From assembly GCA_031273515.1 (NCBI GenBank), contig JAISRU010000267.1:1-5648 (forward strand): a stretch of 5,648 nt of DNA. Direction: 5' to 3'. This document shows positions 1-5,538 of the stretch, one piece after another (the stretch's first letter is position 1; each line of letters opens with the position of its first letter). The notes below the pieces were generated by a model. That model made no database searches, was not told where the DNA came from, and saw only the letters and a program-made list of their open reading frames with translations. The stretch is from Bacteroidales bacterium (GTDB taxonomy: Bacteria > Bacteroidota > Bacteroidia > Bacteroidales > WCHB1-69). Both the position numbers and the translations under genes were made by a program.

Positions 1-498
1 GCTCAGATGTATGGGGTGGCATTTCGTTATACAAAATCGGCAGAAGAGGCGCAAGACCTTTTGCAGGAAGCATTTTTGATAATATTTGACAATATAGAGC
101 AATATACGGGAAAAGGACAGCTTGGGTCGTGGATGAGGCGAATCGTGGTGAATGAGGCTCTGAAATGGTATAAAAAACGAGCCAAACAACCCCAGATGCT
201 CAGTTATGATGATTATGAAAGCACAATCGGTGAAGAATTGGTTATGGATACAGAATATGATGAAGAACATACACGTGAAGTCTTGCTGGGATTTATACGT
301 GAATTGCCGCAAGGATATAAAATGGTATTTAATTTATATGAAATAGAGGGTTATTCCTACAAAGAAATTGCAGAAAAATTGAATTGTACAATGACAACGT
401 GTCGTTCGCAGCTATCGAAAGCGAAGAATATATTGCGTAAAAAGATAAATGATTTTAATGAACAACAGAAAAAAATAAAAACACATGGAGAAAAATAA
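1..498 (+). CDS. RNA polymerase ECF-type sigma factor (5' end outside window)
   Basis: This is a sigma-70 family, extracytoplasmic-function-like sigma factor, which directs core RNA polymerase to a set of promoters. The frame is open from base 1 (Ala-Gln before the first Met at base 7). That Met-Tyr-Gly sits where family members already have region 2 (K-MYGVxxRYxxxxEEAxDxLQEAF), so the gene almost certainly starts upstream and about 20-30 codons are missing. Counting from the Met at base 7, the sigma-2 domain spans residues 1-58 (EEAQDLLQEAF, then GQLGSWMRRIVVNEAL, the -10 recognition side). An acidic linker follows at about 70-90. The sigma-4 helix-turn-helix lies at about 92-146 (LPQGYKMVFNLYEIEGYSYKEIAEKL, recognition helix about 129-145). 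A basic tail ends the protein. The stop codon overlaps the next gene by 14 bases, so the two are probably translated together. The family call is firm; the regulon cannot be told. Confidence 0.93.
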   Translation, partial: AQMYGVAFRYTKSAEEAQDLLQEAFLIIFDNIEQYTGKGQLGSWMRRIVVNEALKWYKKRAKQPQMLSYDDYESTIGEELVMDTEYDEEHTREVLLGFIRELPQGYKMVFNLYEIEGYSYKEIAEKLNCTMTTCRSQLSKAKNILRKKINDFNEQQKKIKTHGEK

Positions 499-1555
499 AT
501 ATAACGATATAGGAGATTTGTATCGGGACATGTTTTCAGGATATGAACCTGAACCGCCATCCTTTCTGTGGGATAATATCCTGCGAAAAATGACAACACG
601 GAAACCTTCTTTGTGGAAAAAGGCAGGTATTCCCGTTGCAGGAGCTTTCGTTGTGGGTGTGGGGATTTATTTGTTGGTAGCAAATCTGCATACGGAAGAA
701 ACTCCTCTGAAAACAGAAAACATACAAACAGTTACATCGCCCGTTGAACCTTCAATCGAAACGGTAACAGATAAAACATCTACCGTTCTTGTCGAAAACG
801 ACGTAGCTCCTCTGACAAAAACGCCAACCGTTCAAAACATCCATGCTTTATCTCCGGCAACGGATGCGCTTGCGGATTCTCCTCCGAGTGAGCATCTCTC
901 TGCTGATAATAATAATGTATTGTCCGACAAACAGGAAAATGATCACTCCAAAGAACCGAATCGACATACGGTAAACAACGTTTTTGTTCCCGATACCCTT
1001 ATTTCATCTCCCAAAAATAATGAAATCAGGGAACAGGAGGAAGTCCATCCTGTGAAAATACTGCCTCTGAAAATCAGTAAGGATACATTAATATGCAGAA
1101 ATACAGCAGCGAAATTGTATGTCGGCAATGCAAGCAATATTCGGTGGAGTACGGGAGAAACGGGCAACAGTATTACCGTATTTCCATCCTACGACCAGCA
1201 ATATGCACTCAGCTTTACAACCGGCGACGGAAAAGATACCACCGTTTATATCCATGTGAAAGTTGTGGAATGTACCGAAGTGTTTATACCCAATGTGTTT
1301 TCTCCCAATGGCGACGGGTTGAACGACGTCTTTATCGTAACATCCAATATGGAATTAGCTTTTTTTGAAATGACTGTCTATACCGCAAATGGGAATCAGA
1401 TTCTTTTTACATCCAAAAACAGCAGGTACGGGTGGGACGGAACATATCAACAACAAATACAACCGCATGGACTATATTATTATACTGTCCGATATACCGA
1501 TAATTTCGGGAAACTGATCGAAAAAAGCGGAGAAGTCTTACTTAAACTGTATTAA
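485..1555 (+). CDS. Membrane-anchored protein with Ig-like domain and T9SS type B (gliding-motility) C-terminal domain; possible anti-sigma-type regulator
   Basis: The protein has 356 residues. The N-terminus (1-45) contains EPEPPSFLWDNI at 21-32, resembling the P-x-x-x-W-x-x-I motif in the short cytoplasmic head of many Bacteroidota proteins encoded beside ECF sigma genes. One hydrophobic segment follows at about 47-67, preceded by Lys-Lys, giving an N-in/C-out topology. Residues 68-195 are a Ser/Thr/Pro/Asn-rich, low-complexity linker. Residues about 196-262 resemble an Ig/PKD-like repeat (DTLIC, then WSTGETGNSITV). Residues 267-356 are a clear CHU_C / type B sorting domain: FIPNVFSPNGDGLND at 267-281, WDGT at 317-320, and a terminal YYYTVRY-EKSGEVLLKLY block. 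Such domains normally target cargo through T9SS or end gliding-motility surface proteins, but here there is no cleavable signal peptide. The start overlaps the sigma gene, and the next gene starts on the last base of this stop. The domain call is strong; the anti-sigma role is inferred from position and N-terminus. Confidence 0.85.
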   Translation: MEKNKYNDIGDLYRDMFSGYEPEPPSFLWDNILRKMTTRKPSLWKKAGIPVAGAFVVGVGIYLLVANLHTEETPLKTENIQTVTSPVEPSIETVTDKTSTVLVENDVAPLTKTPTVQNIHALSPATDALADSPPSEHLSADNNNVLSDKQENDHSKEPNRHTVNNVFVPDTLISSPKNNEIREQEEVHPVKILPLKISKDTLICRNTAAKLYVGNASNIRWSTGETGNSITVFPSYDQQYALSFTTGDGKDTTVYIHVKVVECTEVFIPNVFSPNGDGLNDVFIVTSNMELAFFEMTVYTANGNQILFTSKNSRYGWDGTYQQQIQPHGLYYYTVRYTDNFGKLIEKSGEVLLKLY

Positions 1556-2844
1556 TGCAAAAGCAAATTATGTCTTACAGAAGCATACAACCTCCATTGC
1601 ATCCTGTTTCGGCGTTAAATCCTTTGCCTGTGATGTTGCATACGCTTAAAAACAGTATCGCCGTCATGGGATTGAACGACCCCAATATGGCTTTGATACG
1701 TTTGGATGTCCAACTGAAAGCAGGAAGTTATTTTCAGCAAAAGCCGGCTGTATCTCAGGCGACGCTCAAACTTATAACCGAAGGCGTTCAGGACGTATCT
1801 GCTCAGCAAATTGCCGAAACCTTAGATTATGCAGGCGCTTATTTTGAAGCCGTCCCCGACCGGGATTTTGCTACTTTCAGCATTTATTTTCCCAAGGAAG
1901 CTCAGCCGACAATCTTGCCTTTGCTTGAAAAAATGTTTACGCAGGCAGTCTTTCCCGAAGAGAAATTGACTGTGCTGAAAAAGAACATGAAGAAAAATCT
2001 TGTCATCAACATGGAGAAAACGGCTTATTTAGCTCACGCTCATTTCATAGCCCATGTGTTTGGAGAACAACATCCTTACGGTTCTTCCCTGACGCCCGAA
2101 AATATTGATAATTTGGTACGAAAAGACATTGTTTCTTTTTATCAGCAGCGCTTTCATGCCGGAAATATACGCTTATTTGTCGCAGGAAATATAGACGATT
2201 CCTTTCTGCATCTCTTGGACAATACCTTGGGGAATATTCCGTATAAAGAGCCGAATAAACAGGAACATTACGAGCCTCAAAGACAGTCGGGGCAGGACAA
2301 AATCATCCACATCGAAAAAGAAAATACGGTTCAGTCAGGGATATGTATTGGGAAGCGTCTTTTTAATTATACACACAGCGATTGGATTGCCGTTTCTGTT
2401 TTGAATACTGTTCTGGGCGGTTATTTCGGCTCGCATCTGATGACGAATATACGGGAAGATAAAGGACTTACTTATGGTATTTATTCCAAACTGACCGCTT
2501 TCCTGCAAGACGGTTTATTCCTGATTCGTGCAGACGTTAATAAAAATCACCGACAACAGGCTGTCGATGAAATTTTCAAAGAACTTGCCCTGCTGTCGTA
2601 TAGCCGCATCCCCGAAAAAGAATTACGATTGGTGAAAAATTATTTATCCGGTGCTTTGTTACGACATTTTGACGGCATTTTTTCTCAGACCGATCGTGTC
2701 GCTTTAATTGCAAATTACAATCTGCCGTCCGATTATTGGCAACACTATGTTCAAACGATTGAAGCCGTCGATACGGATACCTTATTTGGACTGGCAAACA
2801 CCTGTCTGCAATCCGACAGCATGACAACGGTAACTGTCGGATAA
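1555..2844 (+). CDS. M16 (insulinase/pitrilysin) family peptidase homologue, catalytically inactive
   Basis: The protein has 429 residues and the two-lobe layout of M16B half-proteases. The N-terminal M16 domain spans about 28-185, and the C-terminal M16 domain (about 188-370) includes YQQRFHAGNIRLFVAGNI and LGGYFGSHLMTNIREDKGLTYG. The zinc motif HxxEH is lost: the equivalent stretch reads QATLK at 68-72. The third ligand, usually Glu in a VLEEI-like block near residue 142, is also replaced (VLKKN). In contrast, Arg300 and Tyr307 of the C-lobe R/Y pair are kept. This is the pattern of the non-catalytic partner in two-subunit M16 enzymes, which binds substrate while another subunit cuts; no active partner is visible here. 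No signal peptide is seen, so it is probably cytoplasmic. ATG 1555 overlaps the previous stop by one base (TAATG). ATG 1570 (MSYRSIQPP) is a serious alternative start, since relatives as I recall them begin near an RxIQP motif. Confidence 0.88.
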   Translation: MQKQIMSYRSIQPPLHPVSALNPLPVMLHTLKNSIAVMGLNDPNMALIRLDVQLKAGSYFQQKPAVSQATLKLITEGVQDVSAQQIAETLDYAGAYFEAVPDRDFATFSIYFPKEAQPTILPLLEKMFTQAVFPEEKLTVLKKNMKKNLVINMEKTAYLAHAHFIAHVFGEQHPYGSSLTPENIDNLVRKDIVSFYQQRFHAGNIRLFVAGNIDDSFLHLLDNTLGNIPYKEPNKQEHYEPQRQSGQDKIIHIEKENTVQSGICIGKRLFNYTHSDWIAVSVLNTVLGGYFGSHLMTNIREDKGLTYGIYSKLTAFLQDGLFLIRADVNKNHRQQAVDEIFKELALLSYSRIPEKELRLVKNYLSGALLRHFDGIFSQTDRVALIANYNLPSDYWQHYVQTIEAVDTDTLFGLANTCLQSDSMTTVTVG

Positions 2845-2850
2845 CAAAGA

Positions 2851-2865
2851 CCTGCTCCCAACAGG
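2851..2865 (-). terminator. Weak hairpin after ssrA and the M16 gene
   Basis: CCTG/CAGG (2851-2854 with 2862-2865) forms a 4-bp stem with a 7-base loop in the 43-base gap between the converging M16 gene and tmRNA. Read on the minus strand it is followed by TCTTTGTT, a poor U-tract. It is the only hairpin in the gap and could aid termination, but it is far from a classic intrinsic terminator. Confidence 0.25.
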
Positions 2866-2887
2866 CGACATCCAAAGAAGACGCAAA

Positions 2888-3257
2888 TGGTGGAGTTGGA
2901 GGGAGTCGAACCCTCGTCCAAACACGCTGCAAAGATGCTTTCTACACGCTTATCCTTTGTTTAGTTTTCGATTTTTGTACGGCAAAAGGCTAAGCCAGAC
3001 AAAAACTTATCCTCTTTAAATTCGTTTTTATACCGAGGATTATAAAAACTATCTCTACCTTTACGATGCTTCGTACCGAACGCCGTAGAGAAAGGCTTTC
3101 GGGGAAACAGCCTGCTTCTTAGTCTGACTAAGCCGCGAGAGCAAAATTATTATTTTCGCCATTTATTCTGGCATGAAAGTTGGCTTTTACGGAACCTGCT
3201 TACAACGTCCGACGTGCTTACATAATCACATACGAGCTGTCAAAACCAAACAACCCC
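2888..3257 (-). ncRNA. ssrA: transfer-messenger RNA (tmRNA)
   Basis: tmRNA rescues ribosomes stalled on broken mRNAs, with SmpB, and adds a degradation tag. On the minus strand the RNA starts GGGGUUG at 3257 and ends CAACUCC-A-CCA at 2888, giving a 7-bp acceptor stem. Its third pair is G-U, the identity signal for alanyl-tRNA synthetase. The D-like segment UUUGGUUUUGACAGCU follows the 5' strand. Near the 3' end, GAGGG-UUCGACU-CCCUC is a perfect T arm. The tag frame lies at 3160-3128. Downstream of it is a long G/C- and U-rich region consistent with the usual pseudoknots, which I did not fold in full. CCA is encoded. The length of 370 bases is normal for a one-piece tmRNA. The gene converges on the M16 gene. 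No integrase or displaced 3' end copy is seen, although ssrA is a common integration target. Confidence 0.96.
3128..3160 (-). other. tmRNA tag-peptide reading frame (GENNNFALAA, stop)
   Basis: From a GGC resume codon at 3160 the frame reads G-E-N-N-N-F-A-L-A-A and then UAG (3130-3128). With the alanine carried by tmRNA the added tag would be A-GENNNFALAA. The ALAA end is the classic ClpXP-type degron. It is close to the GENNYALAA-type tags of Bacteroidales but has an additional Asn and Phe in place of Tyr. Confidence 0.93.
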
Positions 3258-3277
3258 TTGTCATTATTTCAGATTTG

Positions 3278-3285
3278 CAAAGATA
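3278..3285 (-). promoter_or_regulatory. Probable ssrA promoter -7 element
   Basis: On the minus strand the bases read TATCTTTG, an exact match to the Bacteroidota -7 consensus TAnnTTTG. It lies 20 bases upstream of the mature tmRNA 5' end, leaving room for a short leader removed by RNase P. No TTG -33 element is found at the usual 19-base spacing, so this rests on the -7 box and position. Confidence 0.6.
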
Positions 3286-3397
3286 GTAAAAATAATTGAG
3301 AATTTTATTTCATGCCATACGGGGTTAATTTTTTTGAAGCGCTATGAGATTGCAAAAAGTTTTATTCAATGGAAAATATAAGCATACAATCGAATTT

Positions 3398-3613
3398 TAT
3401 TTTTGTTGCGTATACGGCAGGAGGGGATCGTTATGCAATAAAGAACGATGAGCAGTGAGGGCAAAGACACCGCAGAGGAAGTAAGGGCAACATCGGTAAA
3501 GAAAATGGGCGTAATATTTACCCCTGTAGCAAATTAAAGAAAATGTTTGATACAGCGAAGTTTACCAAAGTGTAAGTAATCACTCAAAAATGGCTGCGCA
3601 GATAATTTTTTTT
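3398..3613 (+). ncRNA. Candidate small RNA or decayed gene (speculative)
   Basis: TATTTTTG at 3398-3405 matches the TAnnTTTG -7 box, though no -33 TTG is correctly spaced. The next 200 bases are purine-rich and less A/T-biased than their flanks. They hold two local hairpins: ATCGTT/AACGAT (3427-3432 with 3444-3449), and GGG-C-GTAA/TTAC-CCC (3507-3514 with 3518-3524, one bulged C). The stretch ends in eight T (3606-3613) after GCTGCGCAG. The size would suit a 6S-like or other regulatory RNA, but I recognise no family. A 29-codon frame (3448-3537) inside could instead be a small peptide or gene remnant. Confidence 0.25.
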
Positions 3614-3687
3614 CCTGCGACGACAATATTTTATTTTTTCCGGTTGTGTCGCAGGTGTGACAACCGTATTTTATTTTTTTCGTCACA
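3614..3687. repeat. Cluster of overlapping inverted repeats with T-rich loops
   Basis: CCTGCGAC-g-ACAA (3614-3626) pairs with TTGT-GTCGCAGG (3644-3655), giving 12 bp with one bulge around a T-rich loop. TGTGAC (3656-3661) pairs with GTCACA (3682-3687) around a similar T-rich loop. The alternative CGGTTGT (3641-3647) with ACAACCG (3660-3666) would exclude both. The loops share a 13-base direct repeat, TATTTTATTTTTT (3627-3639 and 3667-3679), so the two halves look like diverged copies of one hairpin unit. Confidence 0.6.
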
Positions 3688-3843
3688 TTTGAAACAAGAG
3701 AAGAACTCTATCAAGGATAGAAGGAATATTTCGAGTTTTACAATAGGGAAAAACAACGTCAAAGTATTAATTATCAATTTATTTTCATAGCGTCTCAAAA
3801 AAAGAATTAACCCGTAACTTTTCCTTGTTTTTACGTAAGAGGT

Positions 3844-3881
3844 AAAAAAATCCATATAGAGATTGTTATATGGATTTTTTT
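3844..3881. terminator. Perfect 15-bp bidirectional terminator-like hairpin
   Basis: AAAAAAATCCATATA (3844-3858) is exactly complementary to TATATGGATTTTTTT (3867-3881), with an 8-base loop. The A-run on one side and T-run on the other give a U-tract in both directions, so it could end transcripts arriving from either side. The stem is A/T-rich with only two G-C pairs, so strength is uncertain. A second hairpin (TTTTTAC 3828-3834 with GTAAAAA 3842-3848) uses the same A-run and would compete with it. Confidence 0.55.
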
Positions 3882-3892
3882 GTGTACTTTTG
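3863..3892 (+). promoter_or_regulatory. Consensus Bacteroidota promoter for the gene at 3949
   Basis: TTG at 3863-3865, a 19-base spacer, and TACTTTTG at 3885-3892 reproduce the TTG-N19-TAnnTTTG pattern of the primary Bacteroidota sigma factor. Transcription would start near 3897-3900, giving a leader of about 50 bases. The -33 box lies in the loop of the hairpin at 3844-3881, and the spacer contains its right arm. Confidence 0.7.
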
Positions 3893-3931
3893 CTTTTATT
3901 TGAAATAAAGGAAAGTGTAATTTATAAACAC

Positions 3932-3976
3932 ATGAAAAAATTTAAGTTATGGCAAAACAAAAAGGAAATGTGGTAA
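3932..3976 (+). other. Possible 14-codon upstream reading frame overlapping the next start
   Basis: ATG at 3932 lies about 30 bases into the predicted leader, after AAAGGAAAG (about 3907-3915), which is the best Shine-Dalgarno-like purine tract in the leader. Its frame (Met-Lys-Lys-Phe-Lys-Leu-Trp-...) stops at TAA 3974-3976, inside the 185-residue gene. It could affect translation of that gene or be chance. Confidence 0.2.
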
Positions 3977-4506
3977 CATACGGATTAAGTGGAAAGATTG
4001 GCGATTTATTGGTATTTCGTCAAAGAGATGGCAAGACAATTGTATCAAAAATACCGAAAGCGCCAAAAACAGAATCGGAAAACCAAAAGAAACATCGTAA
4101 ACGTTTTCAACAGGCAGTGATTTATGCAAAAGCTGCTACTTCAACTCCAGAAGGAAAAGCATTGTATGGAGCGGCAAAAAAATGCAGAACACCTTTTAAT
4201 ACGGCAGTATCCGATTTCTTCAATACTCCAAAAATCGAAAATATTGATTTATACGCATATACAGGTACTGTTGGCGACAAAATACGTATTATGGCGACCG
4301 ACGATTTTGCAGTGAAATCAGTACATGTGCAAATCAATAACGCCGATGGTTCGCTGGTGGAAGAAGGCGAAGCTGTGCCGGATGTTACGGGACAGCTATG
4401 GACGTATACCACAACGCAAAACAACGATAATCTCAATGGAGATAAGATAGTAGTCAGCGCTTGTGATCACCCCGGAAATATTACAAAAGAAGAACAAATA
4501 TTGTAA
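3949..4506 (+). CDS. Hypothetical protein, 185 residues, function unknown
   Basis: I do not recognise a named family, although the N-terminal pattern (GLSGKIGDLLVFRQRDGKTI at 13-32) resembles that of uncharacterised Bacteroidota proteins beginning with a G-K-[IV]-G-[DN]-x-[LV] motif. Residues 1-95 are very basic (many Lys/Arg) and probably mostly helical from about 40. Residues about 97-185 are acidic and beta-like, with VGDKIRIMATDDFAVKSVHV at 107-126 and repeated D/N-G turns, suggesting an Ig-like sandwich. There is no signal peptide or membrane segment. The gene stands alone between a consensus promoter and an 11-bp tandem repeat. An upstream ATG at 3932 opens a 14-codon frame that overlaps this start in another frame. 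ATG 3949 is preferred because coding character begins there. No Cys-rich or catalytic motif is seen. Confidence 0.8.
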   Translation: MAKQKGNVVTYGLSGKIGDLLVFRQRDGKTIVSKIPKAPKTESENQKKHRKRFQQAVIYAKAATSTPEGKALYGAAKKCRTPFNTAVSDFFNTPKIENIDLYAYTGTVGDKIRIMATDDFAVKSVHVQINNADGSLVEEGEAVPDVTGQLWTYTTTQNNDNLNGDKIVVSACDHPGNITKEEQIL

Positions 4507-4525
4507 TTAACAAAAAAACGGCTTA

Positions 4526-4580
4526 AGTATAGGATCAGTATAGGACGAGTATAGGATCAGTACAGGATCAGTATAGGATA
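4526..4580. repeat. Five tandem copies of an 11-bp unit (AGTATAGGATC)
   Basis: The units start at 4526, 4537, 4548, 4559 and 4570 with an exact 11-base period. Units 1 and 3 are identical. Unit 2 ends ACG instead of ATC, unit 4 has TAC for TAT, and unit 5 ends ATA. The array starts 19 bases after the stop of the 185-residue gene and ends 86 bases before the phosphoesterase start. Three units contain GATC. It is too short and has no spacers, so it is not CRISPR. Confidence 0.95.
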
Positions 4581-4666
4581 ACATATACGAAAAACGGGGG
4601 TCGTAAAATTTAATCACTGAGAATTAACAATCAATCCTGTGTCCGACTGAAATAATATGTGATAAA

Positions 4667-5377
4667 ATGAATTCAATCATTATCGGCGACATTCACGGAT
4701 CGAGATTTTGGAAAAAAACAGTTGAGGATAATCCCAACTGTCGTTATGTCTTTTTGGGCGATTATCTCGACCCATTTGAAAATATGGACAACAACGAATT
4801 AACCGATAATTTGAAAGAAATTATTCAGTTGAAAAAAGACAATCCCGACAATGTTGTTTTGTTGTTGGGTAATCATGATATGCACTATATTACTTCGGAT
4901 ATGTGTCCCAGTCTGCGGTTTGATTTAAGCATTTACGAAAAAGCGAATGAATTGTTTATCCATAATTTTCACTTGTTTCATTACGCTTATCAAATCGAAA
5001 GTTGTATTTTCACACACGCAGGCATTTCGCACGAGTGGTTCGTTAATGATTTTCAAGGTGATATAACTAACGACATTGCCGAACAACTGAATAATCCGAC
5101 AGAGGAACAAGCAAAATCACTTTGTCTGATTTCAGAATTTTTCGGCGGGGAAGAAGGAACAATCGGCGGTATATTTTTTGCTCATTTGCAGGATTTATAT
5201 GAACCATTGCACGGTTTTACTCAAATTGTAGGACACAACCGAATGGACGAAATTTCAGAATATCAGTGCGAACATGGAAATGTTATTTTTTGCGATGCCC
5301 TGTGGAATGGACAATACTTGAAAATGAACGAAAAAGAAGAAAAAGAAATAGTAATACTAAAAAATAGTAACGTTTAA
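4667..5377 (+). CDS. Calcineurin-like / PPP-type metallophosphoesterase
   Basis: The protein has 236 residues and the full metallophosphoesterase motif series in order: GDIHG at 7-11, GDYLD at 31-35, GNHD at 68-71, THAG at 116-119 and VGHN at 188-191. These supply the Asp, His and Asn ligands for a two-metal centre and the catalytic His next to Asp in GNHD. GDxHG, GDxxD, GNH[DE] and HAG together resemble the bacterial PPP Ser/Thr phosphatase and diadenosine-tetraphosphatase branch, so the substrate may be a phosphoprotein or a nucleotide; the sequence does not decide. The insert at about 120-175 is acidic and probably caps the active site. The tail (220-236) is charged. No signal peptide is present, so it is probably cytoplasmic. 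ATG 4667 is chosen because the first strand and GDIHG follow directly. No strong promoter is seen; the 11-bp repeat array lies upstream. Confidence 0.9.
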   Translation: MNSIIIGDIHGSRFWKKTVEDNPNCRYVFLGDYLDPFENMDNNELTDNLKEIIQLKKDNPDNVVLLLGNHDMHYITSDMCPSLRFDLSIYEKANELFIHNFHLFHYAYQIESCIFTHAGISHEWFVNDFQGDITNDIAEQLNNPTEEQAKSLCLISEFFGGEEGTIGGIFFAHLQDLYEPLHGFTQIVGHNRMDEISEYQCEHGNVIFCDALWNGQYLKMNEKEEKEIVILKNSNV

Positions 5378-5441
5378 ATTATATAAATTTATCTTTAGAA
5401 GAAAATCAGACAGGTCTATTATTGACGAATTACAAAAAACA

Positions 5442-5466
5442 GCCTTTAGAATAACAAATTAAAGGC
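5442..5466 (-). terminator. Hairpin with U-tract on the minus strand
   Basis: GCCTTTA (5442-5448) pairs with TAAAGGC (5460-5466) over an 11-base loop. On the minus strand it is followed by TGTTTTTTG, so it may stop minus-strand transcripts entering from the insertion sequence side. On the plus strand there is no T-run after it, so it is a poor terminator for the phosphoesterase gene. Confidence 0.3.
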
Positions 5467-5538
5467 AGATTGTGAAAAACAAAAGTGATTTTTGCAATAA
5501 GAGATAACAGTATTGATTTTTACCATCAAGGTATATAA

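Larger units (their letters stand above)
3258..3948. other. 690-base non-coding interval between ssrA and the next gene
   Basis: I see no convincing protein gene here. The longest open frames are short: 35 residues from ATG 3344, 29 residues from ATG 3369, 29 residues from ATG 3448, and a 66-codon low-complexity frame from 3590 full of Phe/Ile/Lys. None has a recognisable domain. What the interval does hold is a possible small-RNA locus (about 3398-3613), a cluster of overlapping inverted repeats (3597-3687), a small 6-bp hairpin (TCTATC/GATAGA, 3707-3721), two hairpins that share an A-run (3828-3848 and 3844-3881), and the promoter of the following gene. Confidence 0.6.

Noticed and set aside
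7..9. ATG at base 7 as the real start of the sigma factor
   Set aside because: The frame is open to base 1, and Met-Tyr-Gly aligns inside region 2 of the family, so the gene begins outside the window.
357..683. 108-codon minus-strand frame
   Set aside because: It is antisense to the sigma factor end and the start of the next gene, with no domain; both plus-strand genes have recognisable motifs.
2576..2932. 118-codon minus-strand frame
   Set aside because: It lies antisense to the clear M16 gene and runs from inside the tmRNA acceptor/T arm, so it is a shadow frame.
2888..3257. Integrative element attached at ssrA
   Set aside because: No integrase gene and no second copy of the tmRNA 3' end are present; the 3' side is directly followed by the M16 gene.
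3590..3790. 66-codon plus-strand frame
   Set aside because: Rich in Phe/Ile/Lys from T- and A-runs, it overlaps the inverted-repeat cluster and has no domain or ribosome-binding site. It looks like chance in A/T-rich DNA.
4526..4580. CRISPR array
   Set aside because: The 11-bp units are directly adjacent with no spacers, and no cas gene is near.
5378..5456. Open frame without ATG after the phosphoesterase (ends around RSIIDELQKTAFRITN, stop)
   Set aside because: It has protein-like wording in its last residues but no start codon and only about 35 codons since the last stop. There is no family match, so a gene remnant cannot be distinguished from chance.
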